Below are positions 1 to 6,018 of a stretch of DNA of 6,018 nucleotides, piece after piece (the stretch's first letter is position 1; every line of letters starts with the position of its first letter). The DNA comes from Gallionella sp. UBA6045 (lineage in GTDB: Bacteria; Pseudomonadota; Gammaproteobacteria; Burkholderiales; Gallionellaceae), in assembly GCA_002429165.1 (NCBI GenBank), contig DIYV01000179.1:1-6018 (forward strand). Reading direction: 5' to 3'. The notes under the pieces are model-generated. The model saw only the letters and a list, made by a program, of their open reading frames with translations. It made no database searches and was not told the DNA's origin. A program made the translations under genes and the position numbers.

Positions 1-1304
1 ATCGCCTTGCGCGTCGCATCGCGTGGCGACAAGTTCTCCGTGCTCATGATGCGCTCGACGTTTTCCACCACCACGATGGCATCGTCCACAACAATACCGA
101 TTGCCAGCACCATCGCGAACAGGGTCAGCACATTGATCGAATATCCCAGCAGATAGAGCCCGACCAATGCACCCACCAGCGCGACCGGGATGACGATTGC
201 GGGAATCAGCGTCGCGCGCCAGTTTCCCATGAACAGATACATCACCAGAACCACCAGCAACAATGCCTCGGCCAGGCTCTTCAGAATCTCCCTGATGGAA
301 ATATCGATGAACTTGGAGGTGTCATAAGGCACCACCCAACTGACACCCTTGGGGAAATATTTGGCCAATTCCGTCATCTTCGCCTTGACTGCCTTGACGG
401 TTTCCAGCGCATTCGCGCCGGGCGTCAACCGAATCGCGATTGCCGCGGTGGGTTGGCCATCGATGCGCGCTGCCCTGTTGTAGTCCTGCGCACCCAGCTC
501 GACACGCGCCACGTCCTTTACGCGCAGCGTGGATCCATCCGGATTGCTGCGCACGATGACGTTCCCGAATTCCTTGGGCGTGGAAAGTCTGCTTTTGGTG
601 ACTATGACCGCATCGAGCTGTTGTCCGGGTGCGGAAGGTAATTGGCCCATTTCCCCCGTCGCCAGCTCGGCATTCTGTGCACGCACTGCATTGGCCACAT
701 CAGCGGGGGAAATATTGTACTGTTGCAGCTTATCCATCTTGAGCCACAGACGCATCGAATACTCGGTGCCGAACAGCAGTGCCTCGCCAACGCCCGGCAC
801 ACGCTGGACGCTGTCGAGCACGTTGGCAGTGGCAAAGCTGCCCAGCGCGACATCGTTCAGACTTTTGTCCTGGGAATACAGCGCGATGAACATCACATAG
901 TTGCGCGCCGATTTGGTTACGTTGACGCCCAGGCGGCGCACCGCATCGGGCAGGCGTGCCTCCGCGCGCTTGACGCGGTTCTGCGCCTCGACCGAGGCCA
1001 GATCAAGATTGGATCCCGGCTCAAAGGTCAGCGTGATATTGCCGGTTCCCAGCTCGGATGACGATTCCATGTAGAGCAGGTGCTCGATGCCATTCATTTC
1101 CTGCTCGAGCAATGACACTGCTGTTTCTTCGATGACCTGCGCCGATGCTCCCGGATAATTAATGGTAATAGACAATGCGGGAGGCGCGACAGAGGGATAC
1201 TGGGCTACCGGCAGATTTTTCAGTGCCAATACACCGCCCAGCAGAATGATGAGCGCGATGACCCAGGCAAAAATCGGTCGGTCTATGAAGAATTTTGCAA
1301 ACAT
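1..1304 (-). CDS. RND multidrug efflux inner-membrane pump (AcrB/MexB, HAE-1 family), N-terminal part
   Basis: This is the proton-driven pump subunit of a tripartite efflux system, which takes drugs or other amphiphiles from the periplasm and inner membrane and passes them to an outer-membrane channel. The 434 residues seen are open to the window edge; the C-terminal 600 or so residues of a typical 1030-1050-residue pump lie outside. It begins MFAKFFIDRPIFAWVIAL, the usual HAE-1 start, with TM1 at about residues 10-28. The porter domain follows, then TM2-TM4 from about residue 338. The TM4 motif GIVVDDAIVVVENVER places the proton-relay aspartates at D407 and D408, the same numbers as in E. 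coli AcrB, so the region has essentially no net indel against AcrB. F178 of the distal drug pocket is kept; position 136, Phe in AcrB, is Tyr. The start is supported by a Shine-Dalgarno AAGGA 6 nt upstream. It lies 9 bp after the adaptor gene and is surely co-transcribed with it. Substrates cannot be told from sequence. Confidence 0.96.
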   Translation of the reverse strand, partial: MFAKFFIDRPIFAWVIALIILLGGVLALKNLPVAQYPSVAPPALSITINYPGASAQVIEETAVSLLEQEMNGIEHLLYMESSSELGTGNITLTFEPGSNLDLASVEAQNRVKRAEARLPDAVRRLGVNVTKSARNYVMFIALYSQDKSLNDVALGSFATANVLDSVQRVPGVGEALLFGTEYSMRLWLKMDKLQQYNISPADVANAVRAQNAELATGEMGQLPSAPGQQLDAVIVTKSRLSTPKEFGNVIVRSNPDGSTLRVKDVARVELGAQDYNRAARIDGQPTAAIAIRLTPGANALETVKAVKAKMTELAKYFPKGVSWVVPYDTSKFIDISIREILKSLAEALLLVVLVMYLFMGNWRATLIPAIVIPVALVGALVGLYLLGYSINVLTLFAMVLAIGIVVDDAIVVVENVERIMSTENLSPRDATRKA

Positions 1305-1310
1305 GGCGAA

Positions 1311-1316
1311 TCCTTA
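1311..1316 (-). promoter_or_regulatory. Shine-Dalgarno of the RND pump gene, overlapping the adaptor stop codon
   Basis: Read on the minus strand the six bases are TAAGGA. The TAA is the stop codon of the adaptor gene and AAGGA is a good ribosome binding site 6 nt before the pump ATG. The overlap implies translational coupling of adaptor and pump, suiting their fixed stoichiometry in the complex (inference). Confidence 0.8.
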
Positions 1317-2450
1317 GGGTTTGGCAGTGGCTGAGAATTCGGTAGCGTTATCCACCGACAGCGGTACCGGCTTCACCTGCGAACCGGGACGCGCCTTCTG
1401 CAATCCGTTCACGATGACTCGCTCGCCTCCTTTGAGGCCTTCGTTAATGATGAAATCATCGCCCACCATGTCGCCAGTCTTCACCGGCGTCGGCACGACC
1501 TTGTCATCCGGGCCGACCACCATCACAAACTGGCCTTGGGGTTCAATCTGCACCGCGCGTTGCGGCACACGTATGACATTCTCCGCCAGCGCCTCCGGAA
1601 ACCGGATGCGCACGAACATGCCGGGTAACAGTTCGCGCTTCGGATTCGGAAACTCGGCGCGCAACGATACTGAGCCGGTGCCCGGATCCACAGCCATATC
1701 AGTGAAGAATATCTTGCCCGGCAACGGGTAGACACTGCCATCTTCAAGCAGCAATTCCACCTTGGCAGATCCGGCATGTATAAGCGTTCCCGCCCTGAAT
1801 GCCTGTTCCAGTCGCAATATATCCGAGCCGGACTGGGTGAAATTGACATAGATGGGATCCAGTTGCTCGATGGTGGCCATCAGCGTCGCGTCTCCCTTGC
1901 CGACCAGGGCGCCTTCCGTCACCAGCGCGCGGCCGATACGCCCGGAAATACTTGCCGGAACTGTGGTGTAGGCCAGGTCTTCCGCCGCGCGCGTCGAAGC
2001 GTCTTCAGCTTGCTTGGCTTTGGCTTCGGCCAGATCGAATTCCTGCTGGCTGATCGCCTTGATCTCCAGCAGGGGTTTGTATCGTTCTACATTCTGGCGT
2101 GCGACATCCAGGTCCGCCTTGGCCGATGCAGCAGCGGTCTTGTAAATATGCGGATCGATTTGAAACAGGGATTCGCCTGCTTTGACATCGCTGCCCTCCT
2201 TGAACAATCTCTTTTCCACAACCCCCTCGACACGCGCACGCACCTGCGCCGTGCGATAAGCCTGCAATCGCCCCGGCAAATCCTGGGTGAGCGTCGCCTT
2301 GCCCGGAATGACGTTAATTACATCCACTTCGGGCGGCGGCATGGCCGAACCCGGCTTGGCGCCCGCTGCCGGTTTGTCAGCGCCGCCGCAGCCGGATAGA
2401 GCAGCCGTTATCAACAGAATGGAAATGATTGGTTTTATTGGAGTTGTCAT
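1314..2450 (-). CDS. RND efflux periplasmic adaptor lipoprotein (AcrA/MexA family membrane fusion protein)
   Basis: This adaptor bridges the RND pump and an outer-membrane channel. The ATG at 2450 gives a 378-residue protein, close to MexA (383) and AcrA (397). It starts with a lipoprotein signal peptide, MTTPIKPIISILLITAALSGC, with lipobox LSGC and lipidated Cys21. A Gly/Ala/Pro-rich linker (22-40) follows. The first lipoyl half is at about 67-102 (QVRARVEGVVEKRLFKEGSDV), the alpha-hairpin at about 103-158, and the second lipoyl half at about 159-195 (YTTVPASISGRIGR). The beta-barrel is at about 197-290 and the membrane-proximal domain forms the C-terminal part. The frame stays open upstream to a TTG at 2564, but that would put 38 hydrophilic residues before the signal peptide, so the ATG at 2450 is preferred. 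Its ribosome site is weak (GAGA, 8 nt upstream). It is the first gene of the efflux operon; no regulator gene is adjacent in this window. Confidence 0.95.
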   Translation of the reverse strand: MTTPIKPIISILLITAALSGCGGADKPAAGAKPGSAMPPPEVDVINVIPGKATLTQDLPGRLQAYRTAQVRARVEGVVEKRLFKEGSDVKAGESLFQIDPHIYKTAAASAKADLDVARQNVERYKPLLEIKAISQQEFDLAEAKAKQAEDASTRAAEDLAYTTVPASISGRIGRALVTEGALVGKGDATLMATIEQLDPIYVNFTQSGSDILRLEQAFRAGTLIHAGSAKVELLLEDGSVYPLPGKIFFTDMAVDPGTGSVSLRAEFPNPKRELLPGMFVRIRFPEALAENVIRVPQRAVQIEPQGQFVMVVGPDDKVVPTPVKTGDMVGDDFIINEGLKGGERVIVNGLQKARPGSQVKPVPLSVDNATEFSATAKP

Positions 2451-2760
2451 GATGGGAATCTCGGTATGATTTTGTAAGGGTGATTCATTATTCCGTAAGC
2501 CAAATTGACTCGTTGCCGCACGGCCTGCCACGGTTTCCGGTGGCCTGGCAGCATGGCTATACAACGTGATTGCCGGCTAATACTGCGGTGAAACCGTCTT
2601 CACCACTTAGATGCACGAATTGCCTGGCGATTTTCGCGGCACGCATGCCATGAATGTTTTGCAGTCCAAACTTCCCAAATATCCGGGATATCACAAATCG
2701 CCCAACCACTGTATCAAACGATTGTTTGAAAGTAAAACAGGATTTGTCGATACCCCCGGA
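2451..2760 (-). promoter_or_regulatory. Intergenic region upstream of the efflux operon (promoter/operator expected, not pinpointed)
   Basis: This 310-bp stretch separates the rsmI stop from the adaptor start, with both neighbours on the minus strand. I found no convincing gene, and no hairpin followed by a T-run that would terminate rsmI, so read-through from rsmI into the efflux genes is possible. No -35/-10 pair stands out on the minus strand. It holds several short inverted repeats: TCAAAC-N4-GTTTGA at 2714-2729, ATATCC-G-GGATAT at 2679-2691, GGTGAA-N6-TTCACC at 2587-2604, and an imperfect GC-rich hairpin at 2523-2549. Efflux operons are often controlled by TetR- or MarR-type repressors binding such palindromes, so this is where an operator would be expected; that role is inferred from position only. 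Confidence 0.45.
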
Positions 2761-3624
2761 TCAAGCAGGGTTTTTGATTTGCAGGGCCCGTTGGTATAGC
2801 TCGTTGCGACTGTCTCCGGTGATCTTTGCGGCGAGTTGCACCGCCTGCTTGAGCGGCAATTCATCGAGCAGTTTGGACAGTGTGGCCAGAGTCTCGGAAG
2901 ACAATCCCGGCTGTGGTATTGCGCCGGAAACCAGCACGACGAACTCACCGCGTTGCTGATTGCTGTCGGATTGCAGCCAGGCTTCGGCTTCGCACAGCGC
3001 GCAGGCATGTATCGTCTCGAACAGTTTGGTGATTTCGCGGGCCAGCACGATCTGCCGCCCGCCTCCCAATATCGAGCACAAATCTGCGACACATTCGACG
3101 ATACGGTGCGGTGCTTCGTAAAACACCAGCGTGCAGGGGTAACTGATCAACGATTGCAGCGCGGTACACCGCGCTGCAGATTTGTTGGGCAAGAACCCGT
3201 AGAACAGAAAATGCGGATCGATCAAGCCAGATGCAGATAAAGCCGCCATCGCCGCACTCGCCCCGGGGATCGGGATGACACGCAGACCCGCAGCACGCAC
3301 CGCCTGCACCAGCAATGCGCCGGGGTCGCTGACAGCGGGAGTACCGGCGTCGCTGACAAAGGCCACGCTCTGCCCGGCTTGCAGCAGTGTGATGATTTTT
3401 TCCGCTGCACCCCGTTCGTTATGCTGATGTACCGCAATCAGTTTGTTCGCGCTGATACCGTGATGTGTCAACAAATGTGCGGTGTTGCGTGTATCCTCTG
3501 CCGCCAGCACGTCTGCAGCGGCCAGCACCTCGAGCGCGCGCAGGGTAATGTCACGCAAATTTCCTATCGGGGTGGCAACTACATATAATGCGGGTTCCAA
3601 CTTTTGCGGATGTTCGTTATGCAA
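2761..3624 (-). CDS. rsmI: 16S rRNA (cytidine1402-2'-O)-methyltransferase RsmI
   Basis: RsmI uses S-adenosylmethionine to methylate the ribose 2'-OH of C1402 in the decoding centre of 16S rRNA; RsmH adds the N4 methyl on the same base. The 287-residue product matches E. coli RsmI (286). The tetrapyrrole-methylase fold spans about residues 12-235 and shows VVATPIGNLRDITLRAL (15-31), AAEDTR (41-46), VSDAGTPAVSDPG (90-102), IPIPGASA (117-124), FYEAPHR (168-174) and LAREITK..ETIH (194-206). The small C-terminal RsmI domain covers about 240-287 (ELPLKQAVQLAAKI). The start is TTG at 3624: an in-frame TAA lies at 3637-3639, no ATG or GTG lies between it and the first motif, and AGGAG sits 6 nt before the TTG. 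A second TTG at 3600 lacks such a site. The 5' end overlaps divergent lpoA by 6 bp. No terminator is visible downstream. Confidence 0.96.
   Translation of the reverse strand: MHNEHPQKLEPALYVVATPIGNLRDITLRALEVLAAADVLAAEDTRNTAHLLTHHGISANKLIAVHQHNERGAAEKIITLLQAGQSVAFVSDAGTPAVSDPGALLVQAVRAAGLRVIPIPGASAAMAALSASGLIDPHFLFYGFLPNKSAARCTALQSLISYPCTLVFYEAPHRIVECVADLCSILGGGRQIVLAREITKLFETIHACALCEAEAWLQSDSNQQRGEFVVLVSGAIPQPGLSSETLATLSKLLDELPLKQAVQLAAKITGDSRNELYQRALQIKNPA
3584..3589 (+). promoter_or_regulatory. Candidate -10 element of the lpoA promoter
   Basis: The hexamer is a perfect TATAAT, 30 nt before the lpoA ATG, placing transcription start near 3596 and giving a leader of about 23 nt. The best -35 at 17-bp spacing is TTCCTA (3561-3566), a poor match. 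The element lies inside the 5' coding part of rsmI, where the opposite strand encodes Leu-Tyr, so the match could be a by-product of the codons. It is the best promoter candidate for the lpoA operon because no intergenic space exists. Confidence 0.45.
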
Positions 3625-4833
3625 CGTGTACTCCTCTTACTTTCGACTTTGTTCACACTATACGCTTGTACCAGTACAGTTCCCCAGCCGCAGCCAGTAG
3701 CCCCTCCGGTGCCCGCCGGACAGCCGGCACCCGTGCGGAGCGTTCCTGTAGCGCCCCCTGCCCCTCAGGCTGTTGAAACAAAACCCGCGCCTGTGGTGCT
3801 TCCCAATATAACGCCCTTTCCGCATATCGCGCTGTTGCTGCCGGTGAAATCAGAAATATTCGGCCCCGCAGCCAATACAGTTGAGCAGGGCTTTTTTGCT
3901 GCAGCCAATTCGAATAGCAAAAGGCTGATGATGCCGATACGCGTTTACAGTGATTTTGACGAAAATACCAGCGTCGTTGCCGCTTATCGCCAAGCCATTG
4001 CCAACGGCGCGCGCGCCGTGGTGGGACCACTAACGCGTAACGGTGTCAGTGCGCTGGCAGCCGAGAAGGACATTCCGGTGCCGACCCTTGCGCTGAACAT
4101 GGTGGATGGACAATTTGCTCCGCAATTGTATTTTTTCGGCATGGCAATCGAAGCAGAGGCAAGGCAAGTTGCGCAATTGGCCATACAGCAGGGTTTGCAT
4201 CAGGCCATCATCATCACGACCAACACACCACTGTCCCTGCGGCTGCAGTCGGCCTTCGAGGATGAATGGACAGGTTCTGCCCATGGCACGGACAGGGGTA
4301 TTTTGCGCGAGATCGAATACACCGGCGACCCCGCCGTGTTTGCTGATATCACCGACATAACTGACACCATGGTTTTTCTCGCTGCCGATGCCGAAAATTC
4401 GCGTCTTATTCGCCCTTATCTGCCGAACAAATTGCCGGTTTACGCAACATCGCAAGTCTTTACGGGTAATGGCAATGTTCTGGCCAATTACGACTTGAAT
4501 GGCGTCCACTTTGTCGATATGCCATGGCTGTTGCAGCCCGACCACCCGGCCGTGATGATTTATCCGCACCCCAATCCTCCCCTTTCAGCTAGCCGTGAGC
4601 GGCTTTACGCACTGGGAATCGACTCTTTCCGGCTGATTGAAGTGATGCTTGCAGGCAATATCAATACCGATTTGCCGCTGGACGGCGTAAGCGGCCAAAT
4701 TCGACTCAATGGTCACAACTTCGAACGCACTGCTATTCCCGCAGTTTTTGCCCAAGGACGTGCACAACTGGGGGACGCACCAGCCTCCCCCTCCTCGCAA
4801 ATGTTCCCAGCACAGGCAATCAGCCCGCCATGA
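3619..4833 (+). CDS. lpoA: Penicillin-binding protein activator LpoA (LppC family lipoprotein), short form
   Basis: LpoA is an outer-membrane lipoprotein that reaches through the periplasm and stimulates the class A peptidoglycan synthase PBP1a. From the ATG at 3619 the product has 404 residues. It begins with a short lipoprotein signal, MQRVLLLLSTLFTLYAC, with lipobox LYAC and Cys17 followed by Thr, compatible with outer-membrane sorting. Residues 21-68 are very proline-rich (17 Pro in 48). From about residue 69 comes the LppC domain, a type I periplasmic-binding-protein-like fold: IALLLP (70-75), AVVGPLTRNGVSALA (133-147), TLALN (156-160), YATSQVF (275-281), GVHFVDMPWLL (295-305) and LGIDSFRLIEVM (332-343). 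E. coli LpoA has 678 residues with an N-terminal TPR-like domain that is absent here. ATG codons at 3619 and 3610 and a TTG at 3604 are in frame; 3619 is preferred because GCGGA lies 8 nt upstream and the signal peptide is well formed. The 3' end overlaps yraN by ATGA. Confidence 0.9.
   Translation: MQRVLLLLSTLFTLYACTSTVPQPQPVAPPVPAGQPAPVRSVPVAPPAPQAVETKPAPVVLPNITPFPHIALLLPVKSEIFGPAANTVEQGFFAAANSNSKRLMMPIRVYSDFDENTSVVAAYRQAIANGARAVVGPLTRNGVSALAAEKDIPVPTLALNMVDGQFAPQLYFFGMAIEAEARQVAQLAIQQGLHQAIIITTNTPLSLRLQSAFEDEWTGSAHGTDRGILREIEYTGDPAVFADITDITDTMVFLAADAENSRLIRPYLPNKLPVYATSQVFTGNGNVLANYDLNGVHFVDMPWLLQPDHPAVMIYPHPNPPLSASRERLYALGIDSFRLIEVMLAGNINTDLPLDGVSGQIRLNGHNFERTAIPAVFAQGRAQLGDAPASPSSQMFPAQAISPP
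3630..3637 (-). promoter_or_regulatory. Ribosome binding site that fixes the rsmI TTG start
   Basis: On the minus strand this reads AGAGGAGT, with AGGAG 6 nt from the TTG at 3624. It lies inside the lpoA coding region (signal peptide codons) and is directly preceded by an in-frame TAA, so it both limits and supports the rsmI start. Confidence 0.75.
3657..3662 (-). promoter_or_regulatory. Candidate -10 element of the rsmI promoter
   Basis: On the minus strand the hexamer is TATAGT (5 of 6 matches to TATAAT), ending 32 nt before the rsmI TTG and lying inside lpoA. No good -35 is found at 16-18 bp. Just upstream, at 3667-3678, is the perfect 12-bp palindrome TGTACCAGTACA; a short palindrome like this is expected by chance several times in 6 kb, so no role is claimed. 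Confidence 0.3.
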
Positions 4834-5174
4834 TCAGCCAGGGTGCACAGGCCGAACAGCTGGCTGTGCAATATCTGCAACAGCAGGGCTTAAGATTGAT
4901 CGTGCAAAATTATCGCGGCCGTTTTGGCGAAATCGATTTGATCATGCAGGATGGAACAACGGTGGTATTCATTGAGGTGCGCTTGCGGCGCAATGCCGGT
5001 TTCGGCGGTGCGGCGGCCAGCATCGATGCACGCAAGCGACAGCGCATCATCAGTACCGCGCAACAATATCTTGCCGGTCTCGCCCGCATCCCGGCATGCC
5101 GCTTCGATGTTGTCCTGCTGGACAGTGTGGAAGGGCGCAACATGCAATGGCTCAAAAATGCGTTTGATGCCTGA
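4830..5174 (+). CDS. yraN: UPF0102 family protein YraN (putative nuclease-fold protein)
   Basis: The product has 114 residues, full length for this widespread family, which has a predicted PD-(D/E)xK-type nuclease fold and no settled function. Family features seen are the N-terminal helix with Gly5 and Glu9, the NYRGRFGEIDLIMQD block (27-41) with Glu34 and Asp36, the VFIEVRLRR strand (46-54) with Glu49, FGGAAASIDARKRQRI (58-73), and the C-terminal CRFDVV (90-95) and WLKNAFDA ends. The acidic residues of GEID and the EVR motif would form the putative metal site. The ATG overlaps the lpoA stop as ATGA and there is no strong ribosome site, so translation is probably coupled to lpoA. The lpoA-yraN adjacency is the same in E. 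coli. Confidence 0.93.
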   Translation: MISQGAQAEQLAVQYLQQQGLRLIVQNYRGRFGEIDLIMQDGTTVVFIEVRLRRNAGFGGAAASIDARKRQRIISTAQQYLAGLARIPACRFDVVLLDSVEGRNMQWLKNAFDA

Positions 5175-5183
5175 TTCGGTTAA

Positions 5184-5878
<695 letters not shown>

Positions 5879-6018
5879 ATGTATCCCGCACCCGTTTTCG
5901 AACGCAAAATATGCCCGATCGGCGAGCTGGCCGCACGTGTAGCCGCATTGCCACGCCCGCTGGTATTCACCAACGGATGTTTCGACGTTCTGCATCGCGG
6001 CCACGTGACTTATCTCGC
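5879..6018 (+). CDS. rfaE2: D-glycero-beta-D-manno-heptose 1-phosphate adenylyltransferase RfaE2, N-terminal part
   Basis: RfaE2 (the HldE C-terminal domain activity, HldC-like) transfers AMP from ATP to heptose 1-phosphate, giving ADP-heptose for LPS inner core in the cytoplasm. Only 46 complete codons are in the window. After a short lead ([20 protein letters not shown]) come [23 protein letters not shown] (26-48, quoted by motif: FTNGCFD at 30-36 and HRGH at 39-42). HRGH is the HxGH nucleotide-binding signature of the cytidylyltransferase-like superfamily. The ATG at 5879 is the first possible start after an in-frame TGA at 5876-5878 that directly precedes it. The distance from this ATG to the FTNGCFD motif implies a stand-alone adenylyltransferase rather than a kinase-adenylyltransferase HldE fusion. 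No Shine-Dalgarno is visible. It follows gmhA in the same direction, making a small heptose-synthesis unit. Confidence 0.9.
   Translation, partial: MYPAPVFERKICPIGELAARVAALPRPLVFTNGCFDVLHRGHVTYL

Noticed and set aside
2451..2564. Upstream TTG start at 2564 for the adaptor gene
   Set aside because: It would place 38 hydrophilic residues before a complete lipoprotein signal peptide; the ATG at 2450 gives the normal family length.
2611..2799. Plus-strand 62-codon frame in the efflux/rsmI gap
   Set aside because: No ribosome site, no recognisable family, and it runs into the 3' end of rsmI on the opposite strand.
3604..3618. lpoA start at TTG 3604 or ATG 3610
   Set aside because: Possible, but neither has a ribosome site and both only lengthen the n-region of a signal peptide that is complete from 3619.
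4030..4569. Long minus-strand frame of 179 codons inside lpoA
   Set aside because: It is antisense to a clearly recognisable LppC protein and shows no family features; a codon-bias shadow.

Overview
The window is about 6 kb of proteobacterial chromosome, moderately GC-rich and densely packed. The protein sequences and the gene order rsmI <-> lpoA-yraN-SIS protein point to the Betaproteobacteria. The rfaE2 N-terminus and the short LpoA fit Nitrosomonadales-like lineages, but the genus is an inference I cannot test here. I see no mobile elements, CRISPR arrays, tRNA or rRNA genes.

Left part, minus strand (1-2450): two genes of an RND-type multidrug efflux operon. The periplasmic adaptor lipoprotein (AcrA/MexA family, 1314-2450) comes first and the inner-membrane pump (AcrB/MexB family, N-terminal 434 residues, 1-1304) follows 9 bp later and runs off the left edge. 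An outer-membrane channel gene may lie beyond the edge. The 310-bp gap upstream of the adaptor (2451-2760) has no convincing gene. It should hold the efflux promoter and contains several short inverted repeats.

Middle, minus strand (2761-3624): rsmI, the 16S rRNA C1402 2'-O-methyltransferase. Right part, plus strand (3619-6018): lpoA (outer-membrane lipoprotein activator of a peptidoglycan synthase), yraN (UPF0102, nuclease-like fold), a GmhA/DiaA-family SIS protein with the phosphoheptose isomerase catalytic residues, a possible 25-codon linking ORF, and the start of rfaE2 (heptose-1-phosphate adenylyltransferase). E. coli has the same divergent arrangement, rsmI facing lpoA-yraN-diaA-dolP. 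Here rfaE2 follows the SIS gene, so the operon runs from peptidoglycan synthesis control into ADP-heptose (LPS core) synthesis.

The content is mostly conserved housekeeping and efflux; I found no clear new system. The features most worth a second look are: (1) the head-to-head overlap of rsmI and lpoA, whose start codons touch and whose candidate promoters face each other inside the partner gene; (2) the GmhA-type active site in the diaA position, next to rfaE2; (3) a mini-ORF joined by ATGA and TGAATG junctions between gmhA and rfaE2; (4) an LpoA that replaces the N-terminal TPR domain with a proline-rich linker; and (5) the inverted repeats upstream of the efflux operon.
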